From: MWDV01 sp964634255
GTDB taxonomy: Bacteria > Verrucomicrobiota > Verrucomicrobiia > Limisphaerales > MWDV01
Assembly: GCA_964634255.1 (NCBI GenBank)
Contig: CAZWJC010000008.1
Coordinates: 1-64,000 of the forward strand
Length of the DNA stretch: 64,000 nucleotides
Direction: 5' to 3'
Shown: one piece after another, positions 32,161 through 41,388 of the stretch
Position numbering within the stretch: position 1 is the stretch's first letter
How the letters are laid out: each line of letters begins with the position of its first letter
The notes under the pieces: model-generated
Database searches by the model: none
Seen by the model: the letters and a program-made list of their open reading frames with translations, nothing else
What the model was told of the DNA's origin: nothing
Position numbers and translations under genes: made by a program

Positions 32161-32697
32161 CTACGGAGCGGCTGTATCAGTAGGGATGGACTCAAAGACG
32201 GCGGCGGACTTGTTCTTGCGGACGGCATCCCAGCGAAACACCCGCCCGTTCATGGTGATGAACACGTCGGGCGGGAGAAGTTGGACGGCGGCAAAGGCCA
32301 GGCCGAGATTGAACAGGCCGTCCGATTGCCCAAAGGCAAAGGGGACCATCGCGCCGACGAGCACAATCGTCTTGCCGAGACGGGCCTGAGCCAGGTGGCG
32401 GGCGGTCAGCACCATCGTGTCCGTGCCATGGGTGATGATGAGCCGCGGCTCCGGTGCGGCGGCGGCAGCGGCACGGATGCCTTCGCGGTCGGTGTCGGTC
32501 ATGTCGAGGCTGTCCTTGAGCAGGACGATCTGGACTTTGGACTCGGGCAACGCCACGCGCGCCTGAGCCAGCATGGCCAGCACGTTGGTCCGCGAGAAAC
32601 CCAGCGTGCCCTCGACCGGGGAGTAAGTCTTGTCAATCGTCCCGCCGGTGACCAACACGCGCAGATCGAGGCCGGGACTGGACGCCGGAGAATGCAT
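32161..32697 (-). CDS. Single-domain (half-length) L-asparaginase-like protein
   Basis: A 178-aa protein equal to the N-terminal domain of type I/II asparaginases, which are about 330 aa. Both catalytic loops are present: VTGGTI with Thr20 at the nucleophile position, and HGTDTM with Thr92/Asp93. The C-terminal dimerisation domain is missing, not frameshifted: the stop is clean and the fold ends at a natural boundary. Short asparaginase-domain proteins of this size occur in other bacteria, usually without a known role. It follows pyrF by 11 bases, so the pair is one operon. Confidence 0.85.
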   Translation of the reverse strand: MHSPASSPGLDLRVLVTGGTIDKTYSPVEGTLGFSRTNVLAMLAQARVALPESKVQIVLLKDSLDMTDTDREGIRAAAAAAPEPRLIITHGTDTMVLTARHLAQARLGKTIVLVGAMVPFAFGQSDGLFNLGLAFAAVQLLPPDVFITMNGRVFRWDAVRKNKSAAVFESIPTDTAAP

Positions 32698-32708
32698 GAC
32701 GGCGGAAG

Positions 32709-33413
32709 CTACTTCAGGGAAGCCAGAATCTGCTCCGCCGTGGCGCTCGGATTGGGTGCGGCGTAGATGGGCCGGCCAATGACCAGCCAGCTTGCGCCAG
32801 CCTCGATGGCTTCGCGGGGCGTGAGCGTGCGCTTCTGGTCGTCCGCCTTTTCCGCGCCGGTGCGGATGCCCGGGGTGACGAGCTTCACGTGCGCTGGGAG
32901 CATCTGGCGCAGTCCGACAATTTCGAGCGGCGAGCACACCAACCCGCGCAGTCCCGCCTGCACCGCGAGGCCCGCCAATCGCTCGACATGCCGGCCTACA
33001 TTCGGCTCGCACCCGATTTCCGCGAGCGCGTTGCTGTCCATGCTGGTCAACACCGTGACGCCGAGGACGAGCGGCGCGTTGCGGCCGGATTGGGACGCCG
33101 TCTGTTCCGCGGCGTGCTGAGCGGCGCGCATCATCTCCGCGCCGCCGCTGGTGTGGATCGTGAGCATCTGCACGTCGAGGCGCACGGCAGAGGCCACGGC
33201 TTTGGCGACGGTGTTCGGGATGTCGTGGAACTTGAGGTCGAGGAAGACCGCGGCGCCGGTGTCGCGCACGCGGCGGACGATGTCCGGCCCGGCGGCGGTG
33301 AAGAGTTCGCTGCCGATCTTGAAGGCGCCGACGGCGGGGGCGACTTCACCGGCGAGCTTCAGCGCCTGTTCGGCGGTTGGCACATCCAGGGCGACGATGA
33401 TGGGATTCTGCAT
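32709..33413 (-). CDS. pyrF: Orotidine 5'-phosphate decarboxylase
   Basis: A 234-aa TIM-barrel enzyme of the last step of UMP synthesis. LDLKFHDIPNT holds the catalytic Asp59-Lys61-Asp64 array; IGSELF, GVTVLTSM and the late GIRTGAEK and VIGRPIYAAPNP phosphate-binding loops are all in order. The length is normal. It is first in an operon with the asparaginase-like gene. Confidence 0.96.
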   Translation of the reverse strand: MQNPIIVALDVPTAEQALKLAGEVAPAVGAFKIGSELFTAAGPDIVRRVRDTGAAVFLDLKFHDIPNTVAKAVASAVRLDVQMLTIHTSGGAEMMRAAQHAAEQTASQSGRNAPLVLGVTVLTSMDSNALAEIGCEPNVGRHVERLAGLAVQAGLRGLVCSPLEIVGLRQMLPAHVKLVTPGIRTGAEKADDQKRTLTPREAIEAGASWLVIGRPIYAAPNPSATAEQILASLK

Positions 33414-33497
33414 CGTGCCGAATATCGAAGCCGGCAGTCCGGAACGAAAGCCAAAAATGGCAATCCGTCGGAAAGAAGACAGTCTAGCTGACCAGAG

Positions 33498-36158
33498 TCA
33501 AGGCAGCGGCACCGCGCGCACCCGGAAGAAGCTCTGCGGCGCGTTGGTGTACGGGCCAAACCATTCGGTTTCTGGGAAACGTCCCGGCACATTTGTCACC
33601 AAGGTGAGCGAGGCGACGTTGGTGCCGGCGAAGATGTCGTACGCATGATTCTCGTTGCCCGGCCAGCTCAACCGCGCCAGGGCGGTGTTCCATCGGGACA
33701 GGTCCAACACGAGCTTGGTATCGTCTACGGTCGGGTCGGTCATCAGGAGCTGTTCCGCGGCGTTGCTATAGCCATCGCCATCTGGATCATCGCCGGGCGA
33801 GAGTGCCGCGAGGCAATCAACGTGGTTGATTTCCCAGTAATCATCCAGCCCATCGCCATCCCGGTCATGGATGGGCACCCCGTGCAGAATCAGGCTGACC
33901 TGGGTCACGGCACCGGTGTTGCCAATGAACTCGTCGCTGAAGGAGACGATCCAATCACCCGGTGTGCCTTCGAAGAAATGGTGCGTCGAGTAATACGTCC
34001 AATCTACTGGCCCGGGCGACGTGTCGGAGTTCAGGCGCTGGAGAACGCTCCGGGTGCCTGCGGGCGAATCCAGTGTGATCCGCACGTCGCTGCGCATGGG
34101 ATGGTCGCTCAACACGCGTACGCCGACGTGTTCGCAGCGGAGCGTGTTGGTGACGTGGAATACGTAGCTGGTCGAGTTGAGACTCACTTGGGCCCGCACC
34201 GCGTCGTTCGTTTGCAGTAATGCGCGTAACGCCATGCCAGTGCTGTAGGTGATGAAACCCGAAGGCAACGGGGTGAAGTCCGTTCCAACCATCGGGGCGA
34301 ACTGGTCGCCACCGGGGGTGCCGATACCGCTGCTGTTGGTCGCGAAATTATGCATGAAGGCAAACGCCGCCCCCCTGTGCGCTACGTTTTGGAGCGGGCC
34401 CGCGTAATCATTCCCGCTGCGCTCGATCAACACACCTTTGTTTGTCAGGTCGAGCGTGATCGGGTTGGTGGCGGGACCGACGAAAACAAGGGGCAACTCG
34501 GAGGTTGGAGATTCGGCGTTCGGTCCGAGGCTGGGCAGCGCCAGGATGGAGGCGAGTTGGGGCGGCACGTTGGTGCCGGTGACCCGCAGCCGGAAGCCGG
34601 CATCCGGAATCGTTGCCGGGTTAGTGGTGGTCAGGGTGACCGTCGTCACGGGCGGGCGGCTCATCCACGCTCGGGCCAGCCGGACAGCTTCGCCCGCGTC
34701 CGGCACCCCAAAACCGTCGTTGTGGCTCACGAGGAAGCCCGCACCATTGGGGTGAAGGTCGGGATCCTCGAAGTCGAAATGGCGCGAGGACAGGATCAGG
34801 ATTTGTTGGACGTCCCGGTAGCTCAGATTCGGGTTCGCCGAGAGGATCAAGGCGACAACGCCTGCGATCTGCGGTGCGGAGGCTGAGGTGCCGCTGAAAC
34901 CAAACGAACCCCACACGTAGCCATTCACATCTTCATGGGGCGGAAAGAAGTTGATCTGGTTGACGCCGCGTGTGCCGAGTAAGTCTGTAGTGAACAATCC
35001 ATCCAACCCGACGGCGGCGTCTCCGCTGGGGGCAGCCACCAAGATGCAGGCGCCCGGCTCGCTGTAGGTCGTCGTTCGGCCGCTGATTCGGACGGCGCCC
35101 ACGGTGATAACACGGGGATCGGCACTGTAGCCGTCATCATTCGCATTGGCCCCCTGCTCCCGATCGTTGCCTGCTGAACGCACCAGGACCTCGCCCAGTC
35201 CGCCCCGGCCTTGCGTCACGGCATTCGATATGCCGATCTCCTCCAGCAAAGTCAGGCCGTTCTGCAAAAGTCCGACGTGTGCCCAACTGTGATTCTGGAC
35301 CGCCACGATGTTCGAAGCATACTGGAACATGTCCATCAGCCGCTCGTCGCTGACCAAGGTGGTGTTGGTCTTGTGGATCACCCAGCTTGCGACGTTGGCG
35401 CTGGGGGCGACGCCGACCATACGCGCGTTGTTCAGTGTCGCTGCCGCAAGACCGGCCACTTCTGTGCCATGTGCCCAAGTGGCCGTACCGGCGATCGGAT
35501 TCCCGTTGGTGGTTTGATTGTCAAAGTTGAAGTGCGGTGCTCCGGCCACACGGGCAGCCAATTCGGGATGGGCGAGCTCCACCCCCAGATCCGCGATGGC
35601 AATGGTCACCCCCTGCCCAGTCGCCAATGGCCACGCAGCACGAACATTGAGGTCCACCCCGGCGCTGTCGCCGTTGTCGTTGCGATGCTCCAGCGGCCAT
35701 TCATTCGCGAAAAACGCGTCGGTAGGACGAGCGGCGTAAGGACCGTGCCAGTCCACCGGTTGGTGCAAGACCGGATAGCTGGCCACCACGCCTGCGAGTC
35801 CGGCCAGCCGTTGCGCCTCCCGCGCCGCCGTCCAGGCGTCTGGAGCTTGCAGAATGATAACACCGGGCTGGACCATGCGCGCCACTTGCAGTTCACGCCC
35901 TGCAATCAACTCAGCCAAGGCAACCGCGTCCTCAAGTTGAACTACAACCCGGTCGCCAAACTCGACGACGGCGTTGGTCTCGCCCACTCGTCGGGCGGTA
36001 AGCCATCGGGCTTCGAGACCGTCGAGGGATCGTCTAGTGACCGCTGGTACTGCTTGGTACGTGTTGGCGTGAGGGGTCTTGAATTGAAATACCTCACTAG
36101 CCTGTGAGCCGAACTCCGAGATAACCACCAGCGCAAACACCAAGCTCGCTTGTTTCAT
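33498..36158 (-). CDS. Secreted subtilisin-like (S8) protease with P-domain and calcium-binding C-terminal part
   Basis: An 886-aa exported serine protease, signal peptide within residues 1-25. The triad is Asp190 (IADLGVELAHPEL), His230 (WAHGTEVAGL) and Ser425 (FSGTSASAPQIAG); an oxyanion-type Asn is in SAGNDRE. A long insertion separates His and Ser. Then follow a beta-rich middle region, a proprotein-convertase P-domain (VRITLDSPAGTRSVL, then GDWIVSFSDEF), a calcium-type DRDGDGLDDYWE / DPDGDGYSNAAEQLLMTDP segment and the C-terminal module shared with other secreted proteins. ATG 36158 is preferred over ATG 36194, which falls inside the promoter. Confidence 0.9.
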   Translation of the reverse strand: MKQASLVFALVVISEFGSQASEVFQFKTPHANTYQAVPAVTRRSLDGLEARWLTARRVGETNAVVEFGDRVVVQLEDAVALAELIAGRELQVARMVQPGVIILQAPDAWTAAREAQRLAGLAGVVASYPVLHQPVDWHGPYAARPTDAFFANEWPLEHRNDNGDSAGVDLNVRAAWPLATGQGVTIAIADLGVELAHPELAARVAGAPHFNFDNQTTNGNPIAGTATWAHGTEVAGLAAATLNNARMVGVAPSANVASWVIHKTNTTLVSDERLMDMFQYASNIVAVQNHSWAHVGLLQNGLTLLEEIGISNAVTQGRGGLGEVLVRSAGNDREQGANANDDGYSADPRVITVGAVRISGRTTTYSEPGACILVAAPSGDAAVGLDGLFTTDLLGTRGVNQINFFPPHEDVNGYVWGSFGFSGTSASAPQIAGVVALILSANPNLSYRDVQQILILSSRHFDFEDPDLHPNGAGFLVSHNDGFGVPDAGEAVRLARAWMSRPPVTTVTLTTTNPATIPDAGFRLRVTGTNVPPQLASILALPSLGPNAESPTSELPLVFVGPATNPITLDLTNKGVLIERSGNDYAGPLQNVAHRGAAFAFMHNFATNSSGIGTPGGDQFAPMVGTDFTPLPSGFITYSTGMALRALLQTNDAVRAQVSLNSTSYVFHVTNTLRCEHVGVRVLSDHPMRSDVRITLDSPAGTRSVLQRLNSDTSPGPVDWTYYSTHHFFEGTPGDWIVSFSDEFIGNTGAVTQVSLILHGVPIHDRDGDGLDDYWEINHVDCLAALSPGDDPDGDGYSNAAEQLLMTDPTVDDTKLVLDLSRWNTALARLSWPGNENHAYDIFAGTNVASLTLVTNVPGRFPETEWFGPYTNAPQSFFRVRAVPLP

Positions 36159-36166
36159 TAATCGGC

Positions 36167-36194
36167 AGGCTACCGGGAAGTCGGAAAGAAGCAA
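36167..36194 (-). promoter_or_regulatory. Promoter of the subtilase gene, nearly leaderless
   Basis: On the minus strand TTGCTT (36194-36189), 16 bases and TAGCCT (36172-36167) end eight bases before ATG 36158, giving a leader of about 0-2 bases. Confidence 0.45.
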
Positions 36195-36212
36195 GCGCCC
36201 GCGCCCGTGGCT

Positions 36213-37898
36213 TCACAGTTTTCGCACCTCGGCTGGCTTGCACCAGCGTTGTTTGGTAAACGCCGCAGCGGTGCCGACGGCGAATAGCGCGAAACTTCCA
36301 ACGATAGCGACCACCCCCGCGGGTGTAGCTGCCAGCGCCGTGAACAGCATGTTAACGGGAACCAAGATCGCGACGAGCGTGGCGGCCACCGGGATGACGA
36401 GCGGCAATCGCTTCTGCCGGACCCACCAGTGTATCCAGCACACTGTCACGACCAGCGTGGCGGTGGCGGGCGGTTGCCAGAACGGAGCGTCCGACCGCGC
36501 CCAGACAAAGGAATGTGCTACCCACCCGATGGCGGTCAAGATGCGTGCAGCGGCGGCCCCTTCGTGTTCGTAATCCCTCCAGCGCAGACTGTGCAGGAGA
36601 TAGTAGATCAATCCGCCTTGGACGGCCCAATGCAGCGCCGCATCGGCTGGCCGGGCCCACACCCAAAGCAGCGACGCGGCAGCAACGGCGCCGAGGATGG
36701 CCAGCTTCGGGTCACGCGAGACAGTGGAGCGCAGCACCAGATAGGCGGCGACGGCCAAGACGATCAGATTGAGGCGCGGGCTGAGGCTGGCTATCGCCGT
36801 GCCGGCCCATTCCCCGGGGAAGGTGGCAACCAGCAAGGCCATCGAAACGATAAACAGGTGACCGGCCAATTGGTTCTGACGACTGAGCAGCATTTTGAGG
36901 GCGAAGCCCGTCACATTAAGGCACATCAACGCGAAGCAAACTCGGTTTCCGTTTGTGTTGGCTGCCAGCAACGCGGCAGCGATCGGCAGCGCCAGCGTTA
37001 GTGCGTGCAACTTGCGAGCACGCTCGGCAACGAAGTCTTCCAGGCGCAGGTGTAACACCCAAGCCAGGACACACAACGCCGGGGCGAGAAGTTCTCGGCG
37101 TAGCGCGAAGTCATAGACGTAGCCGAGCGAGTAGAGATGCACGCCCGTTCCGGCGAGCCACAAGGAAGATAATGCGACGGGAAACCACCGGCGTTGCACC
37201 AGTAGTTTCCCGTCAACGCGCGGGTGAGGCAGCAGGCTCGTCAGCGCGCAAAGCAAAGGCAGCAGCCACAGCCAGCTCAACTCATTCACTGCATAGGCCG
37301 CCCCGCTGGTCGGCCGGGTTCCCACCTTAAATTCGTGCAGATGGCGGTAAATCACGGGCCAGGCGGCGTTCGTGACCAACACCCCCAGCCCCACAAGCAG
37401 AAGGCGCGGCGACGGCGAAAACCCAACCAAAAAACGCCGTGCCGCGCCCATCCGCATCCCCACCAACACCACCGTCAGCCCACAAAAAATCCAAATCAGC
37501 TTCTGCTGAACCAGTGCCGCTTGACTGACCAACATGAACGGCACGAGCACGAACAGGTTTTCCAACACCAGCAACAGCGTGCTGTCATACCACACCGCCC
37601 GCCACGCAAGCACAATGGCCGTTCCGACCAGCAGCAATTCGTAAAGCTGCAGCGCCGAGTAACTGAACACCAGTTGCGCCAGTTCGGTGCGCAGGAAATC
37701 CGGCTCTGCCAACGCACGGTTCATCCCGAACAACAGCAATGCGGCACTGACCAAATAAAACGGGTTGCAGGCCAAGAACCGCTTCGACCAAATCAACCAC
37801 GACTGCACCACCACAATTTCCTGCCCGCCCCTGCTGACTGTGCCGACCGCCGGAGTTATCTCCGTCTTGAGAGGACCAGGTTTTATCTGTTCACTCAT
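36213..37898 (-). CDS. Polytopic membrane protein of unknown function
   Basis: A 561-aa protein that is nearly all hydrophobic helices, about 14-15 by eye, with short charged loops. The N-terminal about 35 residues (MSEQIKPGPLKTE and on) are cytoplasmic. No known transporter or enzyme motif was found. The subtilase gene starts 54 bases away, read in the same direction but downstream of it. The frame begins at 37982; ATG 37898 is the first start with a plausible protein N terminus. Confidence 0.75.
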   Translation of the reverse strand: MSEQIKPGPLKTEITPAVGTVSRGGQEIVVVQSWLIWSKRFLACNPFYLVSAALLLFGMNRALAEPDFLRTELAQLVFSYSALQLYELLLVGTAIVLAWRAVWYDSTLLLVLENLFVLVPFMLVSQAALVQQKLIWIFCGLTVVLVGMRMGAARRFLVGFSPSPRLLLVGLGVLVTNAAWPVIYRHLHEFKVGTRPTSGAAYAVNELSWLWLLPLLCALTSLLPHPRVDGKLLVQRRWFPVALSSLWLAGTGVHLYSLGYVYDFALRRELLAPALCVLAWVLHLRLEDFVAERARKLHALTLALPIAAALLAANTNGNRVCFALMCLNVTGFALKMLLSRQNQLAGHLFIVSMALLVATFPGEWAGTAIASLSPRLNLIVLAVAAYLVLRSTVSRDPKLAILGAVAAASLLWVWARPADAALHWAVQGGLIYYLLHSLRWRDYEHEGAAAARILTAIGWVAHSFVWARSDAPFWQPPATATLVVTVCWIHWWVRQKRLPLVIPVAATLVAILVPVNMLFTALAATPAGVVAIVGSFALFAVGTAAAFTKQRWCKPAEVRKL

Positions 37899-38258
37899 AC
37901 TGCCTCCGCGGTCGAGTCTCACGTCATCGGCGACTCCGCGAGTCGCACACTGTTCTTCAGCATCACGTGGGCCAGCGGCCAATCGTCATGGTAAATCATG
38001 GTTTTGGCTGAAAACTGTGGAGTCGGTTCAAGACGGTTCACGAAAAACCGCCTGTCCTGCGGGAAATTTTCACGCCTTTTGCGTGATTCTCACGCGCCAA
38101 GCCGCCTCCCGTGAGTGTGACTGGCGTGCCGCCGTCAGGTCGGCCTCACTGGTTCTTGCGTCACCATAGAAGTCGGTTCTGCGGACTGGCGCTTGGCAAC
38201 GCGCGGTTCGCCGACTGCCGGTTTTGACTTTGTACGAGGCTTCTCCTAGCCTCCCGAT
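37899..38258. other. Divergent intergenic region, 360 bases
   Basis: No gene or repeat was found. It must carry the hisD promoter (38224-38252) and the unseen promoter of the membrane-protein gene. Confidence 0.6.
38224..38252 (+). promoter_or_regulatory. Predicted leaderless hisD promoter
   Basis: TTGACT (38224-38229), 17 bases, TAGCCT (38247-38252), then six bases to ATG 38259. Confidence 0.55.
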
Positions 38259-39548
38259 ATGAGAGTGATTCGATTCACCGACCGCGACTTTGCCGTGAAG
38301 CTCCGTGAAGTGACCGCGCCGTCCAGCCTGTTCGATCCGGTCATCGAACAGCGCACGCGAGTGATTCTGGACGCGGTTCAAGCGCGCGGAGATGACGCCG
38401 TGCTGGAATTCACGGAGAAGTTCGACGGCGCGAAACTCGCGGCCGACCAACTCTCGGTCACGCAGGCCGAACTCATGGCGGCGTCGCTCAAAGCCGACGA
38501 ACCGCTCCGGGCCGCCGTGGCGGAGGCTGAGGCGAACATCGCCCGGTTCGCCCGCAAATCCCGCCGGAAAAACTGGCAGACCAGAAACTCCCATGGCGCG
38601 ACGGTCGGCGAGAAGTTTGACGCCTTCGAGCGCATCGGCGTTTACATTCCCGGCGGCAAGGCGCCGCTGGTTTCAACGGCGCTCATGACCATCACGCTGG
38701 CCAAGGTCGCCGGGTGCAAGGAGATTGTCGTTACGACCCCGTGTGGCAAGGACGGCTCGATCAATCCCGCGTTGCTGTTCGCGGCGCGGGCAGCGGGGGC
38801 GACGGAGATTTATCGCGTGGGCGGGGCGCAGGCTATTGCTGCCATGGCCTATGGCACGGGCACGATTCGCCGCGTACAGAAGATTTTCGGGCCGGGCAAC
38901 GCCTATGTCGTCACGGCCAAACGGCTGCTCGTGGGTTATGTGGCCATCGACCTCCTGCCGGGGCCGAGCGAATTGCTGGTTCTGGCCGACGACACGGCTA
39001 ACCCGGTCTACGTAGCGGCAGACTTGTTGGCACAGGCCGAACACGGTTCCGGACACGAGCGCGTCTGGCTGGTCACCACGTCCGCCAGACTGCTGAAGGC
39101 TGTGGAGACAGCTGTCGCAAAGCAATTGCCCAAGCTGGCGCGGCGCGAGTTCGTCAAAGGCGTTCTCGACGACAACGCCTGGCTCATCCAGACGGCTTCG
39201 CTTGACGACGGAGTGGCGCTCGCCAACCAGCTTGCCCCGGAGCATTGCGAGGTGATGACCCGTCGCGCGAGGGAAGTCAGCCGCGGCATCCTGACGGCGG
39301 GGGCGATCTTCCTGGGACCGTGGTCGCCGACCGTTTTGGGCGATTATGTGGCGGGGCCGAGCCACACTTTGCCCACGGGCGGCGCGGGCGTATCCTTCGC
39401 CGGGTTGACCGTGGACCAGTTCCAGCGCCGGACCAGTGTGGTGGAATACACGCGCGCCTCGCTTCGCAAAGCACTGCCGGCCGTGAAGCAATTTGCCGAG
39501 GTAGAGGGGTTGGAGGCACACGGAAAGAGCGCCGCCGTTCGGCTTTGA
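38259..39548 (+). CDS. hisD: Histidinol dehydrogenase
   Basis: A 429-aa enzyme that oxidises histidinol to histidine in two NAD-dependent steps. Zinc ligands are in QAEHG (Gln, His), GDYVAGPSH (Asp) and the final EAHGKSA (His). The catalytic Glu-His pair is in APEHCEV. The signature runs through LLPGPSELLVLADDTANP to GHERVWLV. All expected motifs are present, at a normal length. No other his gene lies in the window, so the pathway is dispersed. No Shine-Dalgarno is visible; the promoter ends six bases before the ATG. Confidence 0.97.
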   Translation: MRVIRFTDRDFAVKLREVTAPSSLFDPVIEQRTRVILDAVQARGDDAVLEFTEKFDGAKLAADQLSVTQAELMAASLKADEPLRAAVAEAEANIARFARKSRRKNWQTRNSHGATVGEKFDAFERIGVYIPGGKAPLVSTALMTITLAKVAGCKEIVVTTPCGKDGSINPALLFAARAAGATEIYRVGGAQAIAAMAYGTGTIRRVQKIFGPGNAYVVTAKRLLVGYVAIDLLPGPSELLVLADDTANPVYVAADLLAQAEHGSGHERVWLVTTSARLLKAVETAVAKQLPKLARREFVKGVLDDNAWLIQTASLDDGVALANQLAPEHCEVMTRRAREVSRGILTAGAIFLGPWSPTVLGDYVAGPSHTLPTGGAGVSFAGLTVDQFQRRTSVVEYTRASLRKALPAVKQFAEVEGLEAHGKSAAVRL

Positions 39549-39652
39549 CCATGCCCGGCGGACTCTGAGTTGCCACCTGCCGGCGCCGTCGCTTCGGCAA
39601 AGAATTTCATTTCCAAGCCCTGCCCAGACGCCAGAATAGGCGCGATTACTTT

Positions 39653-40147
39653 ATGACGCTGAATGATGCCCAACGACAGCAGGTCGCCGCGTGGATTGCC
39701 GCGGGCGCCAAACTGTCCGAAATCCAGAGCCGTCTCGCGACCGAGTTCGGCCTCCGCCTGACTTACATGGACGTCCGCTTCCTCGTGGATGACCTCAAGC
39801 TCACGCCCAAGGACGCCGAACCGCCCAAGCCGGCGGCACCGGTTGCCGTGCCACCGACCGCGTCGGCCAAACCGCCGGTTGAGAGCGAGGCCGACACGGA
39901 ACTCCTGCCGGCTGAGCCTCCTCCCGGCTTGGGGGGTGTCTCGGTGATGGTGGACAAGATTGCGCGGCCGGGCGCGATTGTCAGCGGCAAGGTGACGTTT
40001 AGCGATGCCCAGCAAGCCGACTGGTATTTGGATCAGACTGGTCGCCTTGGCGTTGTTCCGAAGCAACAGGGTTACAAACCCTCCCCTATGGATGTGCAGG
40101 AGTTTCAGATGGCCCTCCAGGAGGAGTTGGCCAAGATGGGATTCTAG
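39653..40147 (+). CDS. Conserved-looking small protein, unknown function
   Basis: A 164-aa soluble protein with no signal peptide. An N-terminal helical part (residues 1-50; AAWIAAGAKLSEIQSRLATEFG) resembles a small DNA- or protein-binding helix bundle. A Pro/Ala-rich linker (about 55-90) and a C-terminal domain (about 95-164) with VDKIARPGAIVSGKVTFS and DWYLDQTGRLGVVPKQ follow. It lies between hisD and the SGNH lipoprotein and ends 18 bases before the latter. I do not recognise the family. Confidence 0.7.
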   Translation: MTLNDAQRQQVAAWIAAGAKLSEIQSRLATEFGLRLTYMDVRFLVDDLKLTPKDAEPPKPAAPVAVPPTASAKPPVESEADTELLPAEPPPGLGGVSVMVDKIARPGAIVSGKVTFSDAQQADWYLDQTGRLGVVPKQQGYKPSPMDVQEFQMALQEELAKMGF

Positions 40148-40165
40148 ACTCAACCAGCCTCTGCC

Positions 40166-41218
40166 ATGCTCCGCCGCGCTTGGATTCAATTGCTGCCAGT
40201 CGCGCTCGCGTTACTGGCTGGATGCAGCACGCCCCGTCCCGACGATCCCCGCTTTGTTCAGACCGGCGAATCGGTTGTGCTGGTCGGGGAGCGGCCGGGC
40301 CGTCTCGCCTTCTCACCGGAGCCGCCGTGGCCGATCGTTGTCCGCAGCACGTATCTACCCGGCTTGCCGGAAACCGTCAATTACCAGCCGGGCCGGGATT
40401 TCGTGGTGGACGATTCGGGCTACATCTGGCGCACGCCCACTTCGCGGATCCCGGATTTCCAAACGAACATGCTGTATGGCAAGGAGGACTTCGATCACAG
40501 CCAGTTTCCGGGCTTCGGCAACGGCCGGTTCTTCGCCTACGTGGATTACACGCACCGCGGTAAATTCCAGCCCAAGCTGGCGAAACGGGAGTTTAGTGCA
40601 GCCATGTTGCCTGGAACGCAGGCCAAACTCCGTGCTGGCGAGGCGCTCCGCATCGTGGCCTACGGCGACAGCATCACGGCGGGCGGCGACGCTTCCGCGC
40701 CCAAGCTGATCTTCTGGGAACGCTGGGCCGACGCCCTTCGCCAGAAGTATCCACGCGCCACGATCACCACGACCAACGGCGCCACGGGTGGTGACGCCAC
40801 CGTGCAGGGTCTAGCCCGGCTTTCGGAAAAGGTGATCGCACAGAAGCCCGATCTTGTGCTGATTGGCTTTGGCATGAACGATCACAACCGAAACTGCGTG
40901 GCGGTCCCGGTTTTCATGGAGAATCTCCGTAAGCTGGTGGATCGTGTGCGGGCAGAATCCGGTGCGGAGGTCGTGTTGTTTTCCGCCTTCCCGCCGAACC
41001 CGAAATGGCACTTCGGCTCGCACAACATGGCCGCCTACGCCGCGGCCACGGAAACCGTCGCCCGCGAGAAGGTTTGTGCTTTTGCCGACGTTTACAGTCT
41101 CTGGCTGAAACTCAACCAACGGAAGCAGCCCGAGGACGTCCTTGGCAACAACATCAACCACCCGAACGACTACGGGCACTGGATTTACCTCCAAGCGTTT
41201 CAAGGGCTTGGGCTCTAG
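40166..41218 (+). CDS. SGNH/GDSL-hydrolase lipoprotein
   Basis: A 350-aa lipoprotein: the lipobox LLAGC puts the lipid on Cys20. The SGNH blocks are YGDSITAGG (Ser169, block I), GATGGDA (block II-like Gly), GFGMND (block III Asn) and NHPNDYGH (block V Asp/His). Esterase, lipase or carbohydrate deacetylase activity is typical. About 140 residues before the domain (residues 25-160) may be an accessory beta domain, as in sugar esterases. Outer-membrane or periplasmic anchoring follows from the lipobox. Confidence 0.9.
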   Translation: MLRRAWIQLLPVALALLAGCSTPRPDDPRFVQTGESVVLVGERPGRLAFSPEPPWPIVVRSTYLPGLPETVNYQPGRDFVVDDSGYIWRTPTSRIPDFQTNMLYGKEDFDHSQFPGFGNGRFFAYVDYTHRGKFQPKLAKREFSAAMLPGTQAKLRAGEALRIVAYGDSITAGGDASAPKLIFWERWADALRQKYPRATITTTNGATGGDATVQGLARLSEKVIAQKPDLVLIGFGMNDHNRNCVAVPVFMENLRKLVDRVRAESGAEVVLFSAFPPNPKWHFGSHNMAAYAAATETVAREKVCAFADVYSLWLKLNQRKQPEDVLGNNINHPNDYGHWIYLQAFQGLGL

Positions 41219-41388
41219 CCTCTAGTTGTGGGATGCTGAGAAGGCTCGCGCCGGAGGTGTCCTCGGCGTGTCGCAACGGGTCGGCCACGCCGGTGAATCT
41301 GGCTTGGCTTCCCAGTTCTCTGGCGGAATATTTGCGAACTTCAGGCTTGCTTCTGTTACCCCGCCCTGTCGAAATTACCCAGAGATTT

